Assembly: GCA_950106755.1 (NCBI GenBank) | Contig: OX467089.1 | Span: 28,439,345 to 28,503,344, forward strand | Length of the DNA: 64,000 nt | Source of the DNA: Climacium dendroides | Taxonomy: Eukaryota > Streptophyta > Bryopsida > Hypnales > Climaciaceae | Reading direction: 5' to 3' | Shown: one piece after another, positions 1 to 13,000 of the stretch | How positions within the stretch are numbered: position 1 is the first letter of the stretch | How the letters are laid out: every line of letters begins with the position of its first letter | Program-made: the position numbers and the translations under genes | Notes under the pieces: model-generated | What the model saw: the letters and a program-made list of their open reading frames with translations, nothing else | What the model was told of the DNA's origin: nothing | Databases searched by the model: none

Positions 1-468
1 GTGTTAGCACACTAAAATGCACTTTCAAAAAACTGAATTTCACATGAAAACCTATCAAATTCACTACACAATCCACCTTGCAATTGTTGAAATGTAATTT
101 TTTTTATAAGTATGAATTGCAAATAACTCCAAATCAACACTTGCATGTTTAAATTTTCAATGGTGAAAATCATGAAAACACTAAGCTCTTTCCATTGGGA
201 CCATTTTCAAATCAAATGGATAAGTACAATTTTTTAGATCTCAAGTCAAGTGAAATTGGCAAAGTTGGGATAATGAAGTAAAATTAGCAAACTTTACTCT
301 ACCACTAATGGACAAACATGGCTTTAAGGACCTCTCAAAAATCAAATGTTCAACATTTTCAGTGAAAAATGAAAGTTTTCAATAGTTAACCCTAGAAAAT
401 GCCCCCCAAAATTTTTATAATGGTCATATGAATTTAACTGCCCATCCCAAACTGAGCCTAAAATTTCA

Positions 469-490
469 GATCGACCATATATGGTCGATC
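469..490. repeat. 22-bp perfect palindrome
   Basis: The left half reads GATCGACCATA and is followed directly by its exact reverse complement. It contains a GGTCGA half-site resembling those in the element A palindrome arrays, but it stands alone. It may be a chance site or a solitary binding site. Confidence 0.6.
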
Positions 491-514
491 AAGCAATTAG
501 GGGTTAAACAAAAC

Positions 515-800
515 TTCAAATCATTTGGTAGAAAAAGAACATTAGAATTGAGAACATTCAGAGCTTACAAAATCATAGAATTGTGAAAGCAAAATGAAGT
601 GTGAAGCTAAGAAATATGAAACCTCCAAAATATCATTGTACCTCTATAATATCACATTTTAACACTGTGTGATATTACAAAGGTGAAATGATCGTTATAA
701 CTTTATAATATCACATTGTGTATAAATATGATATTACAGAGGGATCTGATCTCTATAATATCACACAATGTGAAATGTGATATTATGGAAGGCCTTGTGA
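515..800 (-). repeat. Dispersed ATATCAC-type inverted repeat, copy 1
   Basis: Alternating TATAATATCAC and GTGATATTA motifs can fold into long imperfect hairpins. The adjoining 515-620 is, as reverse complement, clearly related to 25020-25110 inside element A: both share the runs CACAATTCTATGATTTT and ACCAAATGATTTGAAGTTT. Further copies lie near 40990-41300 and 41560-41880 in element B. This looks like a non-autonomous repeat family, MITE-like in appearance, with no coding capacity. Confidence 0.6.
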
Positions 801-1786
801 TTTTAGTAGTATGATTATAGTTATCATTGTATCTTTACGCAATTCCAATCAAGCATACCCAAATTTCAATTTCAAAAAAGCAAAATTTTATTTTTAGTGA
901 ACTTTTAAAGTTAATTTTCATGATTTTACATAAATTTTATTGATAACAATTGGTGATGAATTATTTAAATATGGTTGCATGGATGTGGGTAACATCCACA
1001 CATCTTTCTTATTAAAAAAATAGCCCTTAAGTAACAAAAATGAGATCAATGAAGAATTCAATTAAATATGTCACATGACTAAATTTTGTAAAATAGATGT
1101 TGGTATGCTTGATTGGAATTGGGTTAGAGTTCAGTGATAATTGAACAAGAAAAAATCAACTTTATTCTATAGTATGTACGAACCTTTGAATGGCTCCAAA
1201 AGGCGATTTGTAAGCTTTCAGTAACCGGACTGTACAATGTGCATGCATTAACCTAAAATCCTAAAATCCTAAAATCATGTGTGGGCACATTTGAACGTTT
1301 TAGAACCCTGTTAGTTTTTCCAACCCTAGGGATACAGTCTTTCAGTTCTTGAGAAGCATAGGGAAGTGCAGTCCAATTCCACAACCTATTGGTACTCGCG
1401 GCTCGGAGCAAACCGTAGATTGCCTTCAAAGAACGAAGGAGACAAAACATCAGAACATAAAATTTCCAATTTCCAACTAAAATTGCAGACAAATTGTGTG
1501 TTCACAGAAGCTATAGGATGATAAAGCACAAGCTTGAGCAATGCAGGTAAATTTGACTATTTCCTGAACAGAATGAAACCGCCAAGTACTTCCTAAATCC
1601 ACTGTTGCAGGACACTACAAATTCTCAACCGCTTTTTGACTATTGGTTGTCACTTGCAAGCGCCTAGTCCTAGCAGAGACTACTCAAAATTGAGACTAAA
1701 CGGAGTGGCCAAGTACCCCTCAGGCTCTGCTACAGAAGCTCTGAAAAGTACAGCAGAAACCCCAAAGAGGGCAGTAAAATACAAAT

Positions 1787-3314
1787 TTAACGACCACGTC
1801 CACGTCCCCTGCCACGGCCTCGCCCTCTCCCTCTTCCCACTGGTTTGCCTGCAGGAGAAATTCACCAATTTAGCTTGCTAGTGAAATTACACATAAAAAT
1901 ACAGAACACAAAAAAACGTGAACGAATGCGATTTATTCACTCTCCAGACTTCGTGTTCAGTCCAATGCACCATCAGTTCCGACACGACATTACTAACGCC
2001 ATTCCGGAACGAATGGTAGCAATAACGGTCTAGACAAGACTCTCAACAATGGAATATCGAACTTACCTGCGACGGGTTTCTTGGCTTTCACGCGGGGAGT
2101 ATCATCAACGAGAAGCGTGTCGAGGTTCAAGCTGTCAGGCAAGATGTAATATCGGATATTATTGCCACGGATACTGAGATGATCAAGAGCCACAGGAACC
2201 TTTCCCTTCAAAGTGAGCTTCACGGTTTTCAAATGTGTGTTCATGCTGATATCAACACCTGCAGAAAACAAGCTCGCATAATCAATAACTTGGACAACCT
2301 CCGATGGAAGATACGAAATATTAAGGTGTTTTAATTTCCCACAACAGGTATCTTCCGCACATTCATTGAGAGCTCTCACATCGGAACTTTGCTGCAAGTC
2401 GAACTCCACTAAAAACCACAGCCAACAGATAGCAAGCCCTCAAACAACAATAAATGCAACAAAAAATCTACCTGCGAGCCCCAATACTCTCACTAACGTT
2501 TCTGGTCAATGCACAAACAGGCAGATAGACCAGTGTGGACGAGCAGGGTGACGAAGACGAGTCCCCTGCTGGCTCCCCAACATGAGCTACAAACACTAGA
2601 ACAGAAAGTCGAAATCCTGACGGACTTCGTACACTGCATCCCATCCCCGATGACCCGTCTCGTAAAGGAAGCCCGCCGCGCCCCTCCCCCCCCCCCCGAG
2701 TGCTGCTCAGGGGACACTACCCCCTCGAATCAACATCCCAGGTATATTCTCATCGGAGAACATACACTGGTTATCCCATGAGCAACACTTCACCAGAAAC
2801 TCCTCAGCGAAGCTCTCTCGGGCGAAACCTAAAACCCCAGAAAACTCAAGGAGCTCCGTTACTCGCAACGAGGGGTAGAGCTAATCGCAGGAGCTGGGAC
2901 GATTGTGCCTCGACTCCAACTCACTTCACATATATATATATAATGGAGTTTACTGTGGCATCGTAGAGTTCGGTAAGAGGATGAGAACCATGTCGCACCT
3001 GTGATGGTGCCGTGCACAATAGTACCATTCTTGAGCTCTATCGATACAGTCTCATTGTTCAGTTTCATCAAAAATCTGCACCCAACCCGCACAACAAAAA
3101 GCCAGCTCGTCACTACCACAGCAAAAACCCCAAGAGAAACGAAATAGAAAAAGACTCCCATTATCCGGTTCCCCTCACCATGCAAAGATCAAAAGTCCTA
3201 CACAAACCCTAAACCCCCTAGAGAAACCCTAAAGCCAGACGAAAATTGAAAGCCAAGCGAAAATTGAACGAGAAAGGGAGTGAAGACGGGCGCCACACAC
3301 CTGACGAGCTTCAT
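1787..3314 (-). CDS. SmD1: Small nuclear ribonucleoprotein Sm D1
   Basis: Core Sm protein of U1, U2, U4 and U5 spliceosomal snRNPs. It is part of the seven-member Sm ring around the snRNA in the nucleus. Exons on the minus strand are 3301-3314 (start MKLVR), 2999-3075, 2067-2258 and 1787-1848. All introns are GT-AG and join in phase, giving 114 residues, the usual length for plant SmD1. The Sm1 motif ([20 protein letters not shown]) is in exon 2. The Sm2 motif with [15 protein letters not shown] is in exon 3. Exon 4 encodes the Gly-Arg repeat tail, a known target of arginine methylation in this family. No frame damage is seen. Telo-box motifs lie in intron 1. The first coding exon is only 14 nt, so automated gene finders may miss the true start. 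Confidence 0.96.
3204..3232. promoter_or_regulatory. Two telo-box motifs in SmD1 intron 1
   Basis: AAACCCTAA occurs at 3204-3212 and 3224-3232, inside SmD1 intron 1 (3076-3300). Telo-boxes are known plant promoter elements of translation and growth genes. Their position in the first intron close to the start is compatible with a regulatory role, but this is inferred. Confidence 0.4.
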
Positions 3315-6300
3315 GATGAGAGCCGGTAGGGAGACCAGGCCACAAGGCGATATAGGGGAAGAACAGGAAGGCAGCAGCGTCGCGCTGCAATGGCGATCCG
3401 GCAACAAGTCGGGGCAGGCGCGAAGCGGGAGCAAACGAACAAAACCCTGTCGTCCGCTTTCTTGTTCTTCACCCGCCTAGGGCCAGCCCCGGTTGGCCCG
3501 GCCGGACCGGGCCGGGTGCCACGAGCGAGTCATGGATTATTCTTAGAAATTTTCAAAATTTCCTTGCATGAGTTTTTATACTGAAAAATGAACTTATCAC
3601 AACTTAACATAGCAACACAAAAAAGCAACCCTTTTGCTTCATTGAGAGTTAAATGAGCTTTTCTTTAAAGCCGTAGTAAGACGAAGAGAAATTCAACTTA
3701 AGTCACTTTGTACTTCTAAGAATATTATTTACGCAATAATTTATGATCTTTTAACACATAAAAAGAATGGACCCATGACCACTAATTTCAAACCTAATTG
3801 GACAACACTCTATTTGCTTCCATTTTGTAACTAAATATGAATGAAAAATTTTATATTTATTTTTCAAGGATGAAGTCATATGTTTATAACAAGCCATGAA
3901 AATTTCAACTTCTTTGAAAAAAATTTGAAATTATTATAAATTTTTAAAGAAAAATATGAAGAAAATTAATATTAAATATCAAATATATCCAAAAAATATG
4001 AGATTTTCAACATATATGTATATTATAGTATATAACATCATGGTATAAATCAAAGTAATTGTGACACTTTAAACTTTAGACAATCAATATAACATGATTA
4101 TAGGCCCAAAGTTCATATTGCTATAAAATATTGAAATTTATGAATTTTTCAAAATTTCCAATTGGATTAGAAACTGCACTTAATAATCTTCATTTCATTA
4201 GTCAAAGTCAAATTCAAAGAATATTATTTTAATGGATAAAATTCACAACAAGAATAAATAGTAAAAAATGTCCTAAATACACTACAAAGGTGATTTGTGG
4301 ATTAAGCATCTTCTTCTTTAAAAAAGTCAATAGTACTAAAATGAAGGAATTGAAAATTAACAAACAATTTATCATATTTTGTTTGAAGGGAAGACTTTTT
4401 ATGCATCTCTACTTCTTTGAGCTTTTGTAGCAATGTAGTAATTTATATGAGAAATTTTTACAATTCAAATAATATATATAATACAACATAAGTAAAGCAC
4501 AAGTTGAATGAAATGTATTGTTTTTTTCATGTCCAATTCACATGGCATAGTTTTTTTTATATAAGGAGGTAAATCTTGAGCTCTTGTTGCATTAGAGCCC
4601 CTAAGCCTTTATTGATAAGGATGTTCATTTGCAAATGGTTACTCCTCATCAATAATGTTCTAGGTTAAGAAATATATCAATTATATAAATATCTAAATGC
4701 AAGCATTTCTTATGAAATGGTATTCTTCAATACAACATTTGTAGCCTACAAAAATATCTAGAGGATGATTATTTGGGTCTAAAATTCCAACAAGAAAATT
4801 TCATCCTTGTTGGCTTTTACTTTCCACAAAATTATGACATTGTATGCTTGGGACATGTTTGCATTTATCTATTGCTCAAAATTTGAATGTGTAGTCCTTT
4901 AGAGGTTAATTATTATTCTCCTTTATTATATATAATGGTTTCAATATTATAAATTCTATATTTTTTATATAAAATAAATATAAAAAGATTTCATTGAAAT
5001 TTGAATTTAAAAGTATATACAAATAAGTGTTTATTTATTATACTTAACTATTTAATTTGCCTTTTATAATCATAATATATCAATTGAAATTATTTCAATA
5101 TTTTATATTATATAGGATTTTTTTTAATATAAAGTTTAAAATAATTGAATGGAATTTGAATTTAGAGTTGTATGAGATTGAATCGTGTTGGATACTAGAT
5201 TAATTCATCTATTGGCTTTTAGACTTTGTTGACTCCTTCACCAACTATGCATAAATCCAAAGCTCTTTCCCTTGCCTCAAGGATTTAGTATAATATAAAC
5301 ATTTAAAAATATATTTTATCAAATATTAAAACAAAATATTATATCCTGAACTCAATTAAATGATGTGAATGTACCATTAATAAAAACCAATATTTAAATT
5401 TTGATTGAAAGTTAATGATTTTTCAATAATGAAAAGAAAATATTATACCATTCATTAATTATCTATAGTGACTAATCTTAGAAGGTTGATGTACTTAAAT
5501 AACCTTCCCACATTAAAATGTTTCACCTATAAAAAATACAATATCACTATGTATACAATTATCATAAGTGTATCAATTTGTTGAGTATTTTAAAAAAAAG
5601 GTTCATCAAATGCTTAAAATAGAATATATGTCAATATATTTTTTTCACTAGGTCACTTTTTTTTGTTTTTTTGAAAAACAATATCCTTACAATTTTGGCA
5701 TCTATTTTTTAGAATGATTTTCTACCAATCTTACCCTACAACTACAATAATGTATCATATTAGAAGTTGTACACATCTAGAAGTGATCAAATATTTTTAC
5801 CTTACAAAACTCGAATTGGACTAATCAACCCACCTTCAATACCCACCCAAGTCTCCAATTAGTTTGTAGTTGAATAATTACATGTCTTTGAGGCCTCCGA
5901 CTCCAAATATGAATTCAAGATTTCCAATTTGAGGTAAGATTTGCTATCTAGGTACTTTGGAGTAGCTATTTGTCAACTCTCATATTTTTCAGAGATTGAA
6001 TTGTTTGAGAGAAGTTAATTGCAACAAGAATTGAATTTTTTGTGATTTTTCAAAGCTGAAATGTAAAACTATGAATAGACCATTGTTAAAGCGTGGGCTA
6101 ATGCGTCTGCTCCCCAAGTCATTGCCAACGTGATGAAGGATTAATAAGATTGTGGTTATAGATGGGTCAGTGATGAAAATGGGAAAAACCTATAGGTGAC
6201 GGAATTGGGTAAATGATGGTATTGGGTAGTTCCACCTTTTAAGTATTCAATTCAATTCCAGCGTTTTTACCGAGCGCGGGCTGGTTGAGAACTCCAACCG
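3315..6300. other. SmD1 upstream region and AT-rich spacer
   Basis: The first about 250 bp are GC-rich and must contain the SmD1 promoter and 5' leader (minus strand). From about 3540 to 6240 the sequence is strongly AT-rich with no long open frame and no recognisable protein. I see no transposon ends in it. Confidence 0.6.
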
Positions 6301-6305
6301 AAGGG

Positions 6306-6362
6306 AAACCCTAGAATGACCGAAGTTTAACGGGGGAACGAGCATCGAGAACCAAACCCTAA
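6306..6362 (+). promoter_or_regulatory. Telo-box pair upstream of RPL17
   Basis: AAACCCTAG at 6306-6314 and AAACCCTAA at 6354-6362 lie 80-135 bp before the RPL17 start codon. Telo-boxes at this distance are characteristic of plant ribosomal-protein promoters, where they support coordinated growth-linked expression. They may lie in the promoter or the 5' leader. Confidence 0.6.
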
Positions 6363-6440
6363 ATCTGATTGAAGTCCTCTACACCCGTCTCTTCTTTGCA
6401 ACCTGTCTCGCGTGGTCCAGCGCCAAATCGTTCTTGCGCC

Positions 6441-7760
6441 ATGGTACTTCTTTACCTCAGGCTGGTCTTCATTTCGTGTCTCTCTTGTTGCTCTCCGGTT
6501 TTCCTTGGACGTCGCCTTCTGTTGTGGCTGCTGTTTTTCCTGGTGCCGTATATCGCTCAAGCCTCTGGTGATCATTTTCGGTTCATGATCACCAGTTTTA
6601 CGGGCTCGCTTGAATGAGCTTGTGGAGACGTCCAAGTGCTTTGGTTTTATCTTTCATCTTAGGTTTCGGCGTGAGGTGGGCATTTTTTGAGACATTGTCT
6701 GTCTTTGGTATTCGCTGATGTGGAAGAGGTTTCTCTGTGCAGGTGAAGTACGCGAGGGACCCGGAAAATTCGACCAAGGCATGCAAGGCTCGAGGGTCTG
6801 ATTTGCGTGTGCATTTCAAGGTATTATTTGCCAACCGATTTGATCTGGAGTGCTACTGTTGTATTTAGGGTTTTACGATTGGATAGTGGTGATGATCTTA
6901 TTCCTGGGTCGGAGCCTTGCAATTTGTGAAGGGAGTTGACGAGAAGCTTGGTTTTAACTCAGAACTCGAGAGAGGCAGCGCAATCCATTAAGCACATGGA
7001 GTTGGCCAAGGCAAAGCGGTACCTCGAGGATGTGTGCGCACACAAGCAGGCCATTCCATTTCGTAGGTTCTGTGGTGGTGTTGGGCGTACTGCTCAGGCC
7101 AAGGCACGGCATTCCAATGGACAGGGGCGCTGGCCGGTGAAATCAGCGACCTTCTTGCTAGGGTTGTTGAAGAATGCCGAGAGCAATGCAGAGGTATGTT
7201 TCGAAGCGCAATCCACTGAATGAACATGCGCGTCATTGGTTTCAGGGTGCTAAATTTATAATTGAGTTCTTGGTATCAATGATTGCAGGTGAAGGGTCTT
7301 GATGTTGACACTCTTTGTGTATCTCACATTCAAGTCAACAAGGCACAGAAGCAGCGCAGACGTACCTACCGTGCCCATGGACGCATCAATCGTGAGTGAT
7401 TCCCTATGCGATTCTTACACTTTTGACAATACGAATTATGTCCTTTGTATGTGATAACTGCCCTATCTTAGAACTGACTCCCTGCTGATCTGTGGTGATG
7501 CAGCTTACATGTCCTCTCCTTGCCACATTGAGCTGATCCTCTCGGAGAAGGAAGCACCCGTGAAGAAAGAGGTAAAGTCGTCGCTTTTCAGATCTCACGG
7601 GATCTTGCGAGAAATGCATAAGCGTGTAAATTGGAGTTCAATTTCTATCGCTAATGGCTTGCACATGATCAATGAGCAGGTTGAAGAGGTTGCTGCGCCG
7701 AAGACGCACAGGAAAAATCAAGCACGCCTGCGAAGTGGAGCCACTTCTGCCGCTGCTTAG
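6441..7760 (+). CDS. RPL17: 60S ribosomal protein L17 (uL22)
   Basis: Cytosolic large-subunit ribosomal protein that lines the polypeptide exit tunnel. Exons are 6441-6443 (only the ATG), 6743-6820, 6963-7193, 7289-7391, 7504-7571 and 7680-7760. All five introns are GT-AG and phases match, giving 187 residues with no frame damage. Family signatures are clear: [13 protein letters not shown] near the N-terminus, [38 protein letters not shown] in the middle, and [20 protein letters not shown] towards the end. The C-terminal tail after PVKKE differs from animal RPL17 and ends in Ala residues. The isolated ATG exon, split off by a 299-bp intron, is easily overlooked. The telo-box pair upstream supports ribosomal-protein-type regulation. 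Confidence 0.97.
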
Positions 7761-8287
7761 TATTTCCCACTTCAACGCACATGACAGACATGTTTCGTTG
7801 GGCACATCGAGCCAATGAATTTGTTAACGGATGTCCATTGGTGTCCTATACATATGGTTCTGTGGTTTTCTGGTGGTTGAATTTGTATGAGATCATCTCC
7901 ATAGTTCCCTATTCTTGCATGAACTTGTCGTATACTTCTTATGGAAAATCTTGAAAGTTCACTACAGGACTCGAATTCCAGAATCTCCTATGTAGAAGGC
8001 TCGAGTTTTTATTAATACCAAAAAAATGAATTCGGAATGAAGATCGATTGTTTCTTTCTTTATGACTGCTGTTGTACTTGTCAACTCTTTCTCAATCTAG
8101 CCCCCTACACAACAAAATGAAAACACCCAAAACTCAAATAACGAAGACATTTAAAACCAACGTCACAATGCACAGATATAAAACCCACCATCGCACAACA
8201 AACCACACATCCAATTCACCACATTATCAACCTCAATTACACTACCTGCACAAACATTTCTCAAAATATAAAAGTACAGTCTCAACG

Positions 8288-8562
8288 GATTGTACCGAAC
8301 AACATCTACCTAAAATAATTGACTGCAAATTCTCTCAATGGATTGTACCAGACAACATCTACCTAAAATAATTGACTGCAAATTCTCTTTGACTGTACCG
8401 AACAACATCTACCTAAAATAATTGACTGCAAATTCTCTCAATGGATTGTACCAGACAACATCTACCTAAAATAATTGACTGCAAATTCTCTTTGACTGCA
8501 AATTCTCTCAATGGATTGTACCAAATAACATCTACCTAAAATAATTGACTGCAAATTCTCTT
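8288..8562. repeat. Five-copy tandem repeat, 50-70 bp units
   Basis: Units begin at GTACC near 8292, 8345, 8395, 8448 and 8518. Each contains ACATCTACCTAAAATAATTG and ACTGCAAATTCTCT. The fourth unit is longer because ACTGCAAATTCTCT is duplicated inside it. Open frames over this stretch are repeat artefacts. Confidence 0.9.
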
Positions 8563-8906
8563 ATTTTCTTAGACATCCATAACCTATACCTTGTACATCA
8601 AAACACACCTTGTACATGAGTGTTTTATAGACAAAACACTCATGTATTTAACATAATCCAAAACCAATTCAACCAATTGTGATACCAAGAAACATGGTTC
8701 ATAGTAGCCTTCTTGCCAATAGCACTCATTACCATCACCCCAAATGAATGTAACCAAGACAAAGGTTTTAACATCTACATATAACAATATATTGTACACT
8801 TGTATGATGAAAAAGGCAAATACCTCATCATCATCATTTCAAAAGTAAGATTTTTATAACTTTGACAACAATACTATAATAATACTACATCTAACACACT
8901 TCTAGA

Positions 8907-8951
8907 CATAGCTATATGATTTCTATATGAAATAAAAATCATATAGCTATG
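8907..8951. repeat. Short inverted repeat (hairpin)
   Basis: CATAGCTATATGAT and its reverse complement ATCATATAGCTATG are separated by 17 bp. This is a likely hairpin in AT-rich DNA with no adjacent gene. Confidence 0.6.
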
Positions 8952-10096
8952 TAAAAGATACAAATATAAAACACCTAATAATAATTCATTCCACAATTCA
9001 CATATACATTAGCTAAATTTTTTTTTTCTATTATATTATAATATAATTCTAAATTACCCATTCTTATTTTCATTGCCAATAATATGCCCTATAAAATTAA
9101 CAAATTCTACTCTTTAGACAAAGAGATATTATTTTAGTTTTGATTCTTTCATTTCTTTTAGTAATCTATATAATCTATAAAGTAGTGCTTCTAATTCTAA
9201 AAAGAAGATCTCTACTTTAATGCATCTATAGACATCTTAGATAGCATCTAGTGGGGTTTCAATAATCTCTAAAGTCATTGAGGACACTTCAAGTATTACT
9301 ATAAGCTTCTTATTGTCAATTGAAGGTAGGAATTTTTATTAATGCATGCTTATTTGGACCCTTGTGGGGCTATTTTTGGGTCTATCATCATCTACACTCT
9401 TTCTCTTCTATTTTTTCTTGTTTTTAATAAGCTAGATCTTGATATTTAAAGCTTTTTTTGTCACGCCCCTATCTACTTGGGGTGCCCAATGAACCTTAGT
9501 GCGCAAGGGGGGACCTTGGGGGTGACTTCCCAAGCCTTGCAATAGACTAGGTAGGGAGAATGGAGAGACTCCCGATCAACTAGGGTGCCCTGGTTTTGAA
9601 GTGGACATGAGAGTGTCATACATGCTTGGAAAGCTCTCGACAATATGCTTCTAATGGCGTAAAGAACGCGCAATTTGGAGTTGTGAGCTAAAAGTTATGG
9701 CTGTTCAAAGTTGACTGGGTCCCGGGGGCGCCGGGACACTTGAGGGCTAGGTGTGTGGGGTTCTCAATAAATCCCACAATAAAGTATGGCATGTGGCAAA
9801 TCATTGGAAAGCTATGAACACAAGGAACCTAGAATGACAAGCATTACGAGGTTTTAAGACATGAGTCAAAAGTTATGACCAAAAGAAGAGCCGTGGTTTC
9901 CGGGCAAAGTCGAAGCGAGCAGTGTGCTCAAAACTACCTTGAGCGGTAAGACACAAATTTGCCAATTGTGCAAACTTTGTACCACAACGGATGAATATAG
10001 AAACCCCCCGCAGATACAGAATCGGGCCTGAGTGAGCCATCTATATCAGCCCAAAATGTTGGAGACGGAGGTTCCAACCAGTTAATCCAGAATGAA

Positions 10097-13000
10097 GTGG
10101 CACAGGAGGGACTCGTAGGTGTGGGCCATAGACGTGAAGCACTGAATGTTCCACCAGGGCCTAGTGGCGTTGCGGCATCAAATTCCACTAGATCAGGGAC
10201 ACTACGTCAGCAGCGGATGACGGATGCACTAAACATTGCGAAGAGAAAGGCATTGGATGAAAAATGGGCTAGTTTTTTCTATGAGGCAAATGTGCCGTTC
10301 AATGTGGTAAGACATCCATCCTTTATTGAGGTAGTGAGGGCAACTAGGTTGGTACAATTTAAATATTCTCCGCCCTCTTACCATCAGCTTAGGACTCAAA
10401 TGATTGAACCTAAGAAGGTGCAGATTGAAAATGAGATTAAAGAAAAAACAACCTTTGCAGTGCAGAATTACAGAGTCACAATATGCATTGACGGTTGGAA
10501 CGATGTCAATCGACAGCCGTTGATGAATGTGATGATGTCTTGTCCAAAAGGAGATGTCTTCCTTGGAACCATTGACACTACGGGTGAAAATAAAACCATG
10601 GTATACATAGCAGACCAGTTGAAAGTCTTCATTGAGAGGGTGGGCCCAAACAACGTAACCTAGATTTGTACAAACAATGCAAAGAACATGCTTGGAGCAA
10701 TTGAAGACGTTATTGGGACATATCCACACATCTTTAAACAGGGTTGTGCGGCGCATGCATTGGATTTGTTGTTGGAAGATTGGTCTAAATTGTCATGTTT
10801 TGCAGAGTTATTGGTGAGGGCAAAGAGGGCTTGCCAATACATCAAAAACCACCACGCAACAATGGCTACTTTCCGTGAGTTGAGTCCAAAGTTGCAGTTG
10901 TTAGTCCCCAATGATACAAGATTTGGGACTCATTTCCTCATGATGCAGCGGTTGTTGTCATTGAAGTACGTATTGGTTCAATTGATAAGGCATCCACGTG
11001 TATTGAACTATGTTGCAACGCTACGCAGACAATACGCAAAGCTTGCTAAAGAGGCCATAGATACCATTACAAACATGGAATTTTGGCAGCGATGTTCAAA
11101 TTATGTACACGTTGTGACAAATGCAGTGAAAGCGTTGCGCATTTTTGATGGACGAGAACCAGCCATGGGCAAAGCGTGGCTGACAATGATGAACCTACGA
11201 CGACATGTGCATAGTTTGACGAACGCACCTTTTTTCCTCTCCAATGCTTTGGTGGCAAGCATCGAGTCTTCTTTTGAGGACAGATGGGATATGGTATTCA
11301 TTGATCTTCACTATGCCGGTGCATTATTGAATCCGTTTTTGGCAGATTATCCACGATTGAAGGCTGACAAAATAACCCTTCGTGCATTGTATAGGGTTAT
11401 TCATAAATTAGAAGGCGTGGTTCAGGTACGATATGATGATGTTATGCTCGAACTAACGCAGTATGAAGAGCGCACAGGACCTTATAGTCCAACTGAAACC
11501 CCAAACATTCGGGACACCGGGTTACTTCCCCACCAACGGTGGAATAGAATAGGAGATCGAGCCTTATCCAAAATTGCGAAGCATGTTCTTTCCCTCACAT
11601 GTTCGGCATCGTCTTGCGAACGAAATTGGAGCATGTTTTCTTTTGTCTACAATAAGACTAGGAACCACTTAGTAGTGGACAAGGCAGAGTCTCTGGTTTA
11701 TATATACATACACCAATAGCCGCGTCCTTTGACAAAGACAAGGTGCAGATCCGATTTGTTGGTATGATTTGAACGTCAACTTGTCGGAGGATTCTAACTC
11801 AGATGCACTAGGCCCTATTCCAGTCCATGAAGCCAATCGCGAATTTGACGCAATGCAAGCAGAAGATGCTGTAGAACACAAGGAGGAAGAAAATCGTGCA
11901 CCTCTAGTGTATGAAGCATTCCAAAATCTTTGGAGGGAGGGTGCCGACCACCTCCAAGAAGCACGAAACTACTACGGAGATGAAGATGGTCTGGAAGATG
12001 GCATAGATACAAATCGTCGCGTTCGTCATATTTTTTCGCCCCTTCCAAACTGTCCAATTGAAGGCATAGTTCATCCCGACCCTTTTGCTTTTCCTCTGGA
12101 CGATGACAAAGATGTATTTGGAAATCCTGATGATGATGATATTCCCCCGGATGATGACAATAATGACAACAATTGGCGACCAAGAAATGGAGGCGGAAAT
12201 GTCAATGTACAAAATGTTGGAAGCGGGGGGAAATGTAGTGAACCATGCAGCTCTGAACAATGAAGGGTCTGGTCATGGCGATGTTGCAAATAGGATTCGT
12301 CATGGGGCAGGCCGGGCAGCTACGCCTTTGGGGAACAATAGATTTCGACGAGAGTTCTATGGTACGAACGTCGAAAATATTCAAACTTCGAATACTATAG
12401 CAAGAAATGAAGCCATTGTAGATGGCAAGAGACATGTTCGTGCTCCAAAAATGGAAGATGATGATGTCCTTGGTGCTTGGGTTCCTGCAGCACACCCCAC
12501 TGCGACAGTGGCCCCTATTGTAGGACAGGGCTGAAGCATGCCAAGAGAACGTACACTAAACCGCACCGTAGGTGTGAGTTTGAATGCAACAAGTAGACCT
12601 CGCCAAGAAAGGTTAGGCTCAGTGGGGAATGTTGAGGGCATAGACGTTAACGCATCCAATGCTCCTGTGAATGGTAGAATCCCACTATCCCCCAATGAAC
12701 CTGTTGTAGGTGACTATAGGCATGTGCGACATAATGTTCGAGGTGGTTGAGGAGGGAGGAACACTGGTAGAGCTTCATCTTCAAGGCCCCCCAATCGTGC
12801 TCCTAAGTGAGGAATTGGAGCAAGAAGACCAGCAGAGGAGGTACTTCCATTTTTACGAACTCTAGCAGGTGTGGTTCATGGAAGTTGAAGAGGTCCTACT
12901 ATCAATTCATATGCAGAAGACCCCATAGCGAGGCGACATAAAAGATTGAGAAAGACTCATAGAGACGGAAGAAGAGTCATTGAGCTTTGAAATGAGAATT

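Larger units (their letters stand above)
1..1786. other. AT-rich intergenic DNA
   Basis: No gene was recognised here. The stretch is AT-rich with frequent stops in all frames. It contains a 22-bp perfect palindrome near 469-490 and a dispersed inverted-repeat family copy at about 515-800, both listed separately. The part next to 1786 is the 3' flank of the SmD1 gene on the minus strand. Confidence 0.7.
7761..10096. other. Intergenic repeat-rich DNA
   Basis: This is the RPL17 3' flank followed by AT-rich sequence. It contains a tandem repeat (8288-8562) and a short inverted repeat (8907-8951). From about 9455 to 9930 composition becomes more balanced and the text looks like old transposon sequence, without a frame I can identify. 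A short Cys-rich stretch near 9957-9985 (CQLCKLC) could be a remnant of the BED zinc finger that often precedes hAT transposases, but this is weak. Confidence 0.5.

Noticed and set aside
8072..8371. 99-residue ORF
   Set aside because: Overlaps the five-copy tandem repeat and has the composition of AT-rich non-coding DNA.
12071..12289. Ser/Pro-rich minus-strand ORFs opposite the hAT tail
   Set aside because: Shadows of the acidic plus-strand tail of the hAT gene.
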